Positions 1 to 5,132 of a DNA stretch of 5,673 bases are shown piece after piece (within the stretch, counting starts at the first letter, position 1; each line of letters begins with the position of its first letter). This stretch comes from an uncultured Pseudomonadota bacterium (GTDB taxonomy: Bacteria; Desulfobacterota_B; Binatia; UBA9968): assembly GCA_946478635.1 (NCBI GenBank), contig CAMLCX010000348.1, forward strand, positions 1 through 5,673, written 5' to 3'. The position numbers and the translations under genes are program-made. Under the pieces are notes generated by a model that was given only the letters and a program-made list of their open reading frames with translations, had not been told where the DNA came from and did no database searches.

Positions 1-74
1 AGTGTATTCCCCACTGTTCGATCATTTCCGCCTTTGTTCTGGCGAACCATAAGCATCATTTAAGAGTCACTACA

Positions 75-1292
75 CTAGATGATTCCTATTTGCGATTTGC
101 CGCGAAATCCCGGAAAAATCTTTGTCAGGTCCCGTTGGCCCAAGTGCCGCGTCAGGACTTCACTGCATACCGAGCGATAGTCGGTTGTAAGATCGAGGTC
201 ACGACCCTCGTACAAAACTTCTTGCGCGAGACCGGGCCAGCGGCCGTAAACTTTTCCGCCGCGCACGCGCGGACCGAGGACGAACATGACGTTGGCGTGG
301 CCATGGTCTGTTCCGCGGTTGCCGTTTTCACGCGCGGTGCGGCCGAACTCGGACATGGTGACCAGCACGACATCTTCCATCCGGTCGCCGAGATCCTGGT
401 AAAACGCGGCAAGCCCTTCGCCGAATTCCTTGAGTCGATTGGCCAACTGTCCCGTGGCGCCGCCTTCCGCGACGTGGGTATCCCATCCGTCCATTTCGCT
501 GAACGCGATTTCCAATCCGACGTCGGCTTTGATCAGGCGGGCGATTTGTTTGAGGCCGCCGGCGAATCTTCCGGCGGGATAGCTGGCCGCGCTCGGCGGA
601 ATTTTTTCCTCGACAAGGCGCAAACGCGCCATGGCGTCAAAAAGACTCTCGCCGCCGCGGCGGAAGAGCGGATCGGCGGAAGCGCCATAAAGTTTTTGCA
701 ATGCCGGGCCGAGGGCCGCGTTGCGCAGGCGGAACTCTTCGATGGAAGACAGAGTAAGAGTCGGTGCCGCGCCGGCCATGGCGCGCGGCGTTTGCGGGCT
801 TACTGCGACGCCGCGGAACGGCGAGTCGCCGAGCGGGTTGTTATTCAAAGCGCGATTTAACCAACCCTCGCGCGTACTTTTGGTCCCTGGCGTGCCGAGC
901 TCCATGTAATCCTGCGCGTCAAAATGAGAGCGCGTGTTGTCCGGCGATCCGGCCGCATGAATGATGGCGAGCCGGCCTTGATCGTAGATATTTTTGAGCG
1001 GAGCCAGCGCCGGATGCAGCCCATAAAAACCATCGAGATCGAGGGCGCGTTCGTCGCCGGAGGCCGGTTCAGCGACCGCGATGCTCGGCCGTAGCGCGTA
1101 GTAGGCGCGATCTTTAAAGGGCACGACCACATTAAGCCCGTCCATGCCGCCCCGTTGAAAGACCACCACCAGTATTTTCCCCCGCCCGGTTTGCTCGGCG
1201 CCCGCGGCGCGGAGGAGAAAGGGCGGAGGCGAACCGAGGGCCACAAAGCTAAGTCCAGCGGATTTGAGGAATTGCCGGCGCGAAAGATGCAT
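75..1292 (-). CDS. DUF1501 family protein, Tat-exported
   Basis: This 405-residue protein is of the DUF1501 family, relatives of the alkaline phosphatase/sulfatase fold whose physiological substrate is unknown. The N-terminus is a Tat signal: SRRQFLK at residues 4-10, then a hydrophobic stretch to about residue 30 ending near RAAGA. It should therefore be exported folded, probably with bound cofactor or metal. Family-typical blocks are visible: FQRGGMDGLN (45-54), SHFDAQDYM (122-130), DGWDTH (268-273), SEFGRT (314-319) and TDHGHAN (328-334). The Asp/His clusters are the likely metal or active-site residues, which is an inference. I chose the ATG at 1292 over an in-frame GTG at 1298 because the GTG lies inside the SD sequence GGAGGTGAT. 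It is the last operon gene, directly after its usual partner DUF1800. It appears complete. Family assignment is firm, biochemical role unknown. Confidence 0.93.
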   Translation of the reverse strand: MHLSRRQFLKSAGLSFVALGSPPPFLLRAAGAEQTGRGKILVVVFQRGGMDGLNVVVPFKDRAYYALRPSIAVAEPASGDERALDLDGFYGLHPALAPLKNIYDQGRLAIIHAAGSPDNTRSHFDAQDYMELGTPGTKSTREGWLNRALNNNPLGDSPFRGVAVSPQTPRAMAGAAPTLTLSSIEEFRLRNAALGPALQKLYGASADPLFRRGGESLFDAMARLRLVEEKIPPSAASYPAGRFAGGLKQIARLIKADVGLEIAFSEMDGWDTHVAEGGATGQLANRLKEFGEGLAAFYQDLGDRMEDVVLVTMSEFGRTARENGNRGTDHGHANVMFVLGPRVRGGKVYGRWPGLAQEVLYEGRDLDLTTDYRSVCSEVLTRHLGQRDLTKIFPGFRGKSQIGII

Positions 1293-1293
1293 T

Positions 1294-1302
1294 ATCACCT
1301 CC
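1294..1302 (-). promoter_or_regulatory. Strong Shine-Dalgarno of the DUF1501 gene, overlapping the DUF1800 stop
   Basis: The minus strand reads GGAGGTGATAATG. Nine bases, GGAGGTGAT, match the complement of the usual 16S rRNA 3' end, and the TGA within them is the DUF1800 stop codon. This fixes the DUF1501 start at the ATG at 1292 and rules out the GTG at 1298. It is the strongest SD in the operon, so the last gene may be translated well independently of the others. Confidence 0.85.
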
Positions 1303-2704
1303 GTTGAAATTCCGGCGCGGCCAGAAGCAAAGCCAGTTTGTCCGATTCGGCCGGTTCCGTTAACGCGACTCGCGTCGCCGTTGAAAGCGAATCCGGCGCA
1401 ACCATCCGGGCAAAAGCCTGGATGTCCCGCGGGGCTTGAGTGCTCACACGCGCGCCGTCGATGCGATTGGTGACGAGATCAATCGCGAAGTTCATGCGCG
1501 TGAGCAACATATCCGAGCTGATCCACGACGAGCCGACATCGGGATAGCCGGTCGGCGGCTGGGCCAGGAATAGCGGTTCACCCATGCGGCCGAGATAGCG
1601 GAGGAGCTGGGGCGTTACTCGGGTCTCTGCCTCCATCAGACGCAGCGCGCTGGCGACGTATTCGATCGGTTTCTTGACCTTGGCTTGATACACCTCCGGC
1701 GAGAAAAACTCCGGCGCCTCGATGACGGTTTGCAGGACGGCGCGAATATCGCCGTCGGTCCGGCGAAACGCCTCGGTGGCGCGATGCACCAACGATGCGG
1801 GGGTATCATCGGCAACAAAACGCCGCACCAGTTTTGTCGCGATGAATTTTGCCGTGGCGGGATGGCGCGCTAAAAGATCGATGACTCGAATGCCGTCTTC
1901 CATGCCGCCCGAGGCAATGCGCGCGCCCAGGACTGTTTTTGCGCCCTGATCGTGCAGCCGGGGATCGAAATAAAACTCGGCATCGCCGCGCGGCCGACGC
2001 AGGGTCCAGCCGGTAAAGCAGCGCGCGATTTCGTGAACATCCTGCTGGCTATAGCCGCCTTCGACGCCCAAGGTGTGCAGCTCCATGATCTCGCGTGCGT
2101 AGTTTTCGTTGATGCCGCGGCGGCGGACGTTGGCGGGAGCGCGCGTGGCCGGCGCCTGCGGGCTCACGCTCAGCCAATTATCGAGGTAAAAAAGCATCGC
2201 CGGGCTTTGCGCCGTCGCCAGCAAAAGGTCGCGAAACTTGCCGAGCGCGTGGGGGCGGATGGTGTCGCGGTCGTAGGAAGTCATCAGCCAGCGGTCGGCG
2301 CCCTTGGCCGCGAAAACGTTGAAATGATTGCTCCAGAAGTCGACCATCAGCTCGTAGAGCTGGCGCTGGCTATCGACCGCGCGTAGGAGCCGCGCCTGCT
2401 GCAGTTCGAAAATAATGAAGCGCGGCGCGTTCATCGCGCCGCCCATCGCCATCCCCGCCTCTTTGGCGACCTTCGGCGGCGGATAAAGCTCGAACAGCTC
2501 GCGGCTGTTCATGCGCATGGTTTTGAGGCCGGCGACTTTCTCTTCGACGGCGCCGTCGGGAACGTTTTGAGGCGCCAATTGTTCGTTCAAATAAGCGTGA
2601 ATGCCGATTCGACGAACCCGTTGAACCTCTTTGGGGGTCGGCCCGAAGCTGATCCGGTTAAGCAAATGAATTATTTTTTGCTCGTCGCTCAGTGGCGCGC
2701 TCAT
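1295..2704 (-). CDS. DUF1800 family protein
   Basis: This 469-residue protein is of the DUF1800 family, which is widespread and of unknown biochemical function. Family hallmarks are HLLNRISFGPTPKEV near the N-terminus (13-27), a DFWSNHFNVF block (122-131), the INENYAREIMELHTLG core (198-213), CFTGWTL (229-235), FDPRLHDQGAKTVLG (246-260), KFIATKLVRRFV (286-297) and the C-terminal KKPIEYVASALRLM and QPPTGYPD blocks. No signal peptide is visible at this start, and no in-frame upstream extension is needed. The gene begins in a 4-base ATGA overlap with DUF3106, with AAGGA six bases upstream of the ATG. DUF1800 genes are typically adjacent to DUF1501 genes, as here, and the pair probably acts together (inference). 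The DUF1501 partner carries a Tat signal and this protein has none, so its location and its possible dependence on the partner for export are open. Confidence 0.93.
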   Translation of the reverse strand: MSAPLSDEQKIIHLLNRISFGPTPKEVQRVRRIGIHAYLNEQLAPQNVPDGAVEEKVAGLKTMRMNSRELFELYPPPKVAKEAGMAMGGAMNAPRFIIFELQQARLLRAVDSQRQLYELMVDFWSNHFNVFAAKGADRWLMTSYDRDTIRPHALGKFRDLLLATAQSPAMLFYLDNWLSVSPQAPATRAPANVRRRGINENYAREIMELHTLGVEGGYSQQDVHEIARCFTGWTLRRPRGDAEFYFDPRLHDQGAKTVLGARIASGGMEDGIRVIDLLARHPATAKFIATKLVRRFVADDTPASLVHRATEAFRRTDGDIRAVLQTVIEAPEFFSPEVYQAKVKKPIEYVASALRLMEAETRVTPQLLRYLGRMGEPLFLAQPPTGYPDVGSSWISSDMLLTRMNFAIDLVTNRIDGARVSTQAPRDIQAFARMVAPDSLSTATRVALTEPAESDKLALLLAAPEFQRR

Positions 2705-3354
2705 GGGGCGTCCTTATCGCGCTTCTGAAGTTTTTCGCGCAGCCTCTCGCGAAACTGTTTCTTTTCCTCAACCGTGCCGCGTTCGCGCAGGTTGCGCAGC
2801 TTTTCGCGAACCTGGCTTTTCTCTTCCGGTGAAAGTCGCTCGAAGCGCTCGCGCGCCTTTTCACGCAACGGATCGATAGCGCCGTTCGACAGGCGCTCAC
2901 GCCGCTCCAGTAATTTTTGTCTGAGCTCGCGGCGCTTCTCGGGCGGCAACTCGCGCAGGGTTTCGAAGCGCTTGCGGAGTTCTTCGCGGCGCTCGGCCGG
3001 TAACTCGCGCCAGCGCTGCCAGCGTTCTTGCAGCTGCGCGCGTTGCTCGGGCGTAAGCTTCTGCCAGCGCTCGAAATTACGCTGGGCGGTGGCCTTTTCT
3101 TCGGGCGGAAGCCGGCGCCAGTTTTCAAACTTTTTCTGCAGCTCTTCTTTCTCACCCGGCGGCAGGTTCTGCCAGCGCTGAAAGCGCTCGCGCATCTCTT
3201 GTTTCTCTTCCGGCGCCATGCGCTGCCAACGCTCGAGCGCGTCCTTGTCGGCTTGCGCCAATTCTCGGCGCGGCGCCGGCTGAGCGTATACGGCAGCGGC
3301 CGAAAGCGTGACCGCCAGGAAAAAAAGACTTATCGATTTCAGCAACCGCTTCAC
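2701..3354 (-). CDS. DUF3106 exported helical repeat protein
   Basis: This 217-residue protein begins with a Sec signal peptide: MKRLLKS, a hydrophobic core, and predicted cleavage after VYAQ or VYA around residues 23-25. Almost all the rest is a charged helix dominated by Arg, Lys, Glu, Gln and Leu, made of nine units of 18-19 residues with the pattern RWxxLPPEEKxxLxxxFE. This matches DUF3106, a family often found next to RpoE-like sigma and anti-sigma genes. The pattern is reminiscent of periplasmic CpxP/Spy/ZraP-type helical stress proteins, but that is only a resemblance. The start is GTG at 3354, in a GTGA overlap with the upstream gene and with AAGGAG eight bases before it. No Cys or His cluster is present, so a metal site is not obvious. 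A plausible role is a periplasmic component of the envelope-stress circuit (inference). Confidence 0.88.
   Translation of the reverse strand: MKRLLKSISLFFLAVTLSAAAVYAQPAPRRELAQADKDALERWQRMAPEEKQEMRERFQRWQNLPPGEKEELQKKFENWRRLPPEEKATAQRNFERWQKLTPEQRAQLQERWQRWRELPAERREELRKRFETLRELPPEKRRELRQKLLERRERLSNGAIDPLREKARERFERLSPEEKSQVREKLRNLRERGTVEEKKQFRERLREKLQKRDKDAP
2734..3231 (-). repeat. Nine tandem 18-19-residue (54-57 bp) repeats within DUF3106
   Basis: Residues 42-207 divide without gaps into five 18-residue and four 19-residue units. The first five have Trp at or next to position 2 (RWQRMAPEEK, RWQNLPPGEK, NWRRLPPEEK, RWQKLTPEQR, RWRELPAERR). Later units lose the Trp (TLRELPPEKR, RFERLSPEEK), and unit seven is the most divergent (RRERLSNGAI). 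At the DNA level a CTGCCAGCGC-like word recurs at 3061, 3169 and 3223, which are multiples of 54 bases apart. This points to tandem duplication followed by divergence. Eighteen residues equal five turns of an ideal alpha-helix, so each unit presents the same face. Confidence 0.85.
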
Positions 3355-3614
3355 TTCACGGTCTCCTTCTTTTTTGCCGGCGGAGTTTTCTGCGGCATGC
3401 CGGTTTTCGGATCGTCGGCATTCTCCAGGTGATGCATGTCTTGCAGCATCTCCATCTGTTTGATCATTTCCATCTCGCGAAGAAACTCCATCATTTTCAA
3501 CATCTCTCGATCCGGGGGCTGAGTATCCTTAGTCGCCGATACGCCGTGAGACGCCGTCCAAGCGAGAAACAGGCTCGACCCGGCGAGCATTGTTAACCGC
3601 GCGCAAAGGCTCAC
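3351..3614 (-). CDS. Small methionine-rich exported protein of unknown function
   Basis: I do not recognise a named family for this 87-residue protein. The first 27 residues look like a Sec signal peptide (Arg at 6, hydrophobic LAGSSLFLAW, likely cleavage after GVSA). The mature part has eight Met in residues 38-60, then HH at 61-62, and ends in a Lys/Pro/Thr-rich tail (PAKKKETVK). Residues 38-67 form five hexads: MLKMME, FLREME, MIKQME, MLQDMH and HLENAD. The same hexad pattern occurs in the C-terminal tail of the preceding anti-sigma factor. It starts at GTG 3614 in a GTGA overlap with that gene, with AAGG nine bases upstream. The next Met (residue 9) would lose the positive n-region. It is probably a periplasmic partner in the sigma/anti-sigma circuit. 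Met and His could bind Cu(I) or sense oxidation, but this is conjecture. Confidence 0.78.
   Translation of the reverse strand: MSLCARLTMLAGSSLFLAWTASHGVSATKDTQPPDREMLKMMEFLREMEMIKQMEMLQDMHHLENADDPKTGMPQKTPPAKKKETVK
3414..3503 (-). repeat. Five 18-bp (hexapeptide) repeats in the Met-rich protein
   Basis: Five consecutive 18-base units encode the hexads MLKMME, FLREME, MIKQME, MLQDMH and HLENAD. The pattern is hydrophobic, Leu/Ile, polar, polar, Met, Glu. On the plus strand the first units each carry a TCCATC or similar word at the same phase (about 3451, 3469, 3487), which is consistent with ancient tandem duplication. Confidence 0.7.
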
Positions 3615-4123
3615 GCGGCATTGCCTTGACCACCCATGGATTCGAGCAAATCGAGGTCGTCGAGCACCTCCATGGATTTAAAAAAATCCAGGTTCTCGGC
3701 CACGGGCAGAAGTTCCATGATGGCGGCATCCTCCTGGGTCGGGTCGTTCGTCGACCACATAGCTTTGCCAAGCGTAAAGGTCAGGGCGAGCGCCACCACC
3801 GCCGCGGTCGCGAAAGCCGGCAGCCAGCGCGGCTGAAGGAAGCCCGCGAGTCTTTGGCGCCAGTTTTTCCGCTCCGCAAGGCCATCCAGTTTATGCCGGA
3901 GTTCGCGGTTATAATCTGTCCAGAATCCTTGCGGCGGCTGGTCGGTTTCGACCGTGAGCGGCAGAAGGGCGGTGAGGTCCTTGAGATACGCCGAGCAAGC
4001 GGCGCAGCTCTGCAAATGGGTCTGCATGTCACTGCGCTCGGCGCCGGGCAGGTCGCCGTAATGAAACAACACGAGGTTCTCTTCCTGTTCTTTGCACGGC
4101 AAAGCGGGTGTTTGCGCTGTCAT
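3611..4123 (-). CDS. Zinc-finger membrane anti-sigma factor
   Basis: This is a 170-residue anti-sigma factor. The cytoplasmic N-terminal half carries the ZAS-type zinc motif His-x3-Cys-x2-Cys (HLQSCAAC: H36, C40, C43), with a further Cys at 10 and the typical LPGAERSDMQTHL context. One hydrophobic segment at about residues 100-119 (WLPAFATAAVVALALTFTLG) is the probable membrane span. About 50 residues should then be periplasmic, ending in an acidic hydrophobic hexad tail (NLDFFK, SMEVLD, DLDLLE, 144-161). It should bind and inactivate the sigma factor encoded just upstream until an envelope signal releases it. The ATG at 4123 is preferred over an in-frame TTG at 4129 because AGGAG is eight bases from the ATG and only two from the TTG. 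It overlaps the next gene by GTGA. The tail resembles the acidic Leu-rich ends of other anti-sigma proteins next to DUF3106 genes. Confidence 0.88.
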   Translation of the reverse strand: MTAQTPALPCKEQEENLVLFHYGDLPGAERSDMQTHLQSCAACSAYLKDLTALLPLTVETDQPPQGFWTDYNRELRHKLDGLAERKNWRQRLAGFLQPRWLPAFATAAVVALALTFTLGKAMWSTNDPTQEDAAIMELLPVAENLDFFKSMEVLDDLDLLESMGGQGNAA

Positions 4124-4130
4124 ATCCAAA

Positions 4131-4137
4131 TCTCCTA
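4131..4137 (-). promoter_or_regulatory. Shine-Dalgarno of the anti-sigma gene, containing the sigma stop codon
   Basis: The minus strand reads TAGGAGA, in which TAG is the sigma factor stop and AGGAG is the ribosome binding site, eight bases before the ATG at 4123. Ribosomes ending on the sigma message sit on the anti-sigma start site. This would tie production of the inhibitor to production of the sigma factor. Confidence 0.75.
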
Positions 4138-4719
4138 GGCGAAATCCGCCAGTTTTTCTCTGAGCGCGGCCACGGCACGGTGCAGGTGGACTTTGACGGT
4201 GCCTTCGGCAGTTTCCATCAGCTCGGCGATTTCTTTGATTGAAAGGCCCTGATGATTTTTAAGCACAAAGGCCGTGCGTTGCCGTGCCGGCAGGCTCGCC
4301 AATACTTCACCGACTCGCAGTGAGATTTGCTTGGCCAAGACTTCCTGGTCGGGCGCGCGCGGTTTGTTCGGCGCCTGCGACGGCTCCACTTGGTTCTGCG
4401 CATTTTCATCAAATGTTTCAGCCACATTGCGATTTTGGCGGCGTTTGTAGTCCAGACAAAGATTGACCAAAATTCGGTAGAACCAGGTGTAGAAGCTCGA
4501 CCGGCCGTCGAAATTTCTTAAATAGGTAAAGGCTTTCAAGAATGCCTCCTGAGACAAGTCCTTTGCGTCCTCGCGGTCGCGGGCGAAACCGAATGCGATG
4601 TGGTACGCCTTGCGCTGATGGCGCTCGACCAGTTCCTCAAATGCGCGCCGATTGCCCTGTTGGGCTGACGCCACCAACTCCTCGTCCCCAGGGTTCACAG
4701 ATGGGCTCCTATCCGTCAT
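4135..4719 (-). CDS. ECF RNA polymerase sigma factor, RpoE-like
   Basis: This 194-residue ECF (group 4) sigma factor has both conserved regions. Region 2 is at about 25-95, with DREDAKDLSQEAFLKAF for -10 recognition and core binding and SFYTWFYRILVNLCLDYKRR. A variable acidic/Pro linker follows at about 100-125. Region 4 is at about 138-190, with LPARQRTAFVLK and the helix-turn-helix LSIKEIAELMETAEGTVKVH. I chose ATG 4719 because it gives the usual family length and begins with typical NPGDEELVASAQQGN. Its SD, GGAG, is only three bases from the ATG. The frame stays open to GTG 4845, which would make 236 residues, but the extra 42 residues look non-family and a possible promoter lies in that stretch. 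The sigma factor probably activates its own operon, as is common for this class. The adjacent membrane anti-sigma factor indicates response to an envelope signal. Confidence 0.93.
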   Translation of the reverse strand: MTDRSPSVNPGDEELVASAQQGNRRAFEELVERHQRKAYHIAFGFARDREDAKDLSQEAFLKAFTYLRNFDGRSSFYTWFYRILVNLCLDYKRRQNRNVAETFDENAQNQVEPSQAPNKPRAPDQEVLAKQISLRVGEVLASLPARQRTAFVLKNHQGLSIKEIAELMETAEGTVKVHLHRAVAALREKLADFA

Positions 4720-4825
4720 TTGCTCCGCGTCGCCGGAAAAACTGCCGAGGGGCCGGTGGGTCAAGGGGGCGTCCACCGTTACAAGCCGAATCACACTTTT
4801 GTCCTCTCGGCCCTCGTAAGCTCTT

Positions 4826-4853
4826 CCAGATGGTTGGCCAGACACGTTGTTCC
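4826..4853 (-). promoter_or_regulatory. Possible sigma-E-like promoter of the sigma operon
   Basis: On the minus strand GGAACAA is followed after 16 bases by TCTGG. This resembles the RpoE/ECF consensus (GGAACTT, about 16 bases, TCTGA). Transcription would start near 4820, about 100 bases before the sigma ATG at 4719, and would exclude the longer GTG 4845 start. The match is imperfect in both elements, and chance occurrence in GC-rich DNA is possible. If real, it would make the operon self-activating. Confidence 0.35.
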
Positions 4854-4876
4854 GCGAAGCATACCTGCGTACTCCT

Positions 4877-4889
4877 GGCGCCGGGCGCC
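4877..4889. repeat. Short GC inverted repeat
   Basis: GGCGC and GCGCC flank a 3-base centre (GGCGCCGGGCGCC). It directly abuts the larger palindrome at 4890-4916, so the two could form paired hairpins or a protein-binding array. Confidence 0.5.
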
Positions 4890-4916
4890 GCCGCGTCTAG
4901 AGTCTTTAGACGCGGC
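4890..4916. repeat. Perfect 10-bp inverted repeat with 7-base loop
   Basis: GCCGCGTCTA and TAGACGCGGC are perfectly complementary around the centre GAGTCTT. No T-run follows on either strand, so it does not look like an intrinsic terminator. It lies between the two divergent transcription units, about 37 bases upstream of the possible sigma-E-like -35 element. It could be an operator, a transcription-blocking hairpin or a dispersed genomic repeat. Presence is certain, function is not. Confidence 0.75.
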
Positions 4917-5006
4917 AGAGTCCGCTAGGTTTACCGCAGCACGATTGCCGCTGCTTGGCGATGTCCGGCTTGCCGCCTATTGTTCTTCCAATTTACATGA
5001 AAAGCT

Positions 5007-5028
5007 CCGCAATCTTACCGATTTGCGG
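5007..5028. repeat. Imperfect inverted repeat
   Basis: CCGCAATC and GATTTGCGG can pair with one bulged T around the 5-base centre TTACC. It may be a regulator-binding site or chance. No T-run follows. Confidence 0.35.
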
Positions 5029-5095
5029 CCAATTCACCAACAGCACCATGGCACGCCGGATCAGGCTCTTGGCGCCCGATAGTGGATAAACTGAA

Positions 5096-5124
5096 TTGAC
5101 AAGCCGTCGGCGCTGGGTTATCAG
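5096..5124 (+). promoter_or_regulatory. Sigma-70-like promoter for the rightward genes
   Basis: A consensus -35 TTGACA is separated by exactly 17 bases from a -10 TATCAG (four of six matches). The predicted start point falls at about 5130-5132, just before the ATG at 5133. That would make the message from this promoter leaderless, or would favour the in-frame GTG at 5160 as the start. Confidence 0.6.
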
Positions 5125-5132
5125 AGCCAGTA

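Larger units (their letters stand above)
75..4719 (-). other. Probable six-gene operon: sigma, anti-sigma, Met-rich protein, DUF3106, DUF1800, DUF1501
   Basis: Six same-strand genes are packed with no room for internal promoters. The junctions are an 11-base gap with the sigma stop TAG inside the next Shine-Dalgarno (SD), a GTGA overlap, a GTGA overlap, an ATGA overlap, and a 2-base gap with the stop TGA inside the next SD. Every downstream gene has a plausible SD that lies within or right next to the end of its upstream neighbour. This arrangement normally means co-transcription and translational coupling. The layout implies that the DUF1800/DUF1501 pair is controlled by the sigma factor at the head of the transcript. 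No terminator is visible in the 74 bases after the last gene. Confidence 0.85.
4720..5132. other. Divergent intergenic regulatory region without a convincing gene
   Basis: These 413 bases separate the leftward sigma operon from the rightward exported-protein genes. The open frames here are out-of-frame products of GC-rich sequence or the unsupported N-terminal extension of the sigma factor. None has a convincing ribosome binding site or recognisable protein content. What the region does hold is a possible ECF promoter (left), a sigma-70-like promoter (right) and three inverted repeats, listed separately. Confidence 0.6.

Noticed and set aside
1..74. Terminator or start of another gene after DUF1501
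   Set aside because: No stem followed by T-run and no coding pattern is visible in this short stretch.
90..860. Plus-strand open frame of 256 codons
   Set aside because: It lies antisense to DUF1501, which has strong family motifs, a Tat signal and an excellent SD. The plus-strand translation shows no recognisable domain or signal and is explained by GC-rich codon shadowing.
1952..2386. Plus-strand open frame of 144 codons
   Set aside because: It is antisense to the conserved core of DUF1800, with no recognisable protein content.
2658..3181. Long open frames overlapping DUF3106 on both strands
   Set aside because: They are Ser/Arg-rich or low-complexity translations that simply reflect the 54-base repeat read in other frames. 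The DUF3106 frame has the signal peptide and the repeat pattern.
3590..4138. Plus-strand open frame of 182 codons opposite the anti-sigma gene
   Set aside because: The minus strand here encodes a clear zinc-binding motif and a membrane span. The plus-strand product has neither a signal nor a recognisable domain.
4720..4845. N-terminal 42-residue extension of the sigma factor from GTG 4845
   Set aside because: It gives an unusual length for an ECF sigma factor, has a weak SD (GCGGAACAAC before the GTG), and covers a possible promoter. ATG 4719 fits the family better, although its SD spacing of three bases is short.
4890..4920. Intrinsic terminator reading of the 10-bp palindrome
   Set aside because: Neither strand has the T-run that should follow the stem.
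4542..5082. Two plus-strand open frames of 120-128 codons in the intergenic region
   Set aside because: They partly overlap the sigma gene antisense, have Arg/Pro/Cys-rich composition, and lack a convincing SD or signal peptide.
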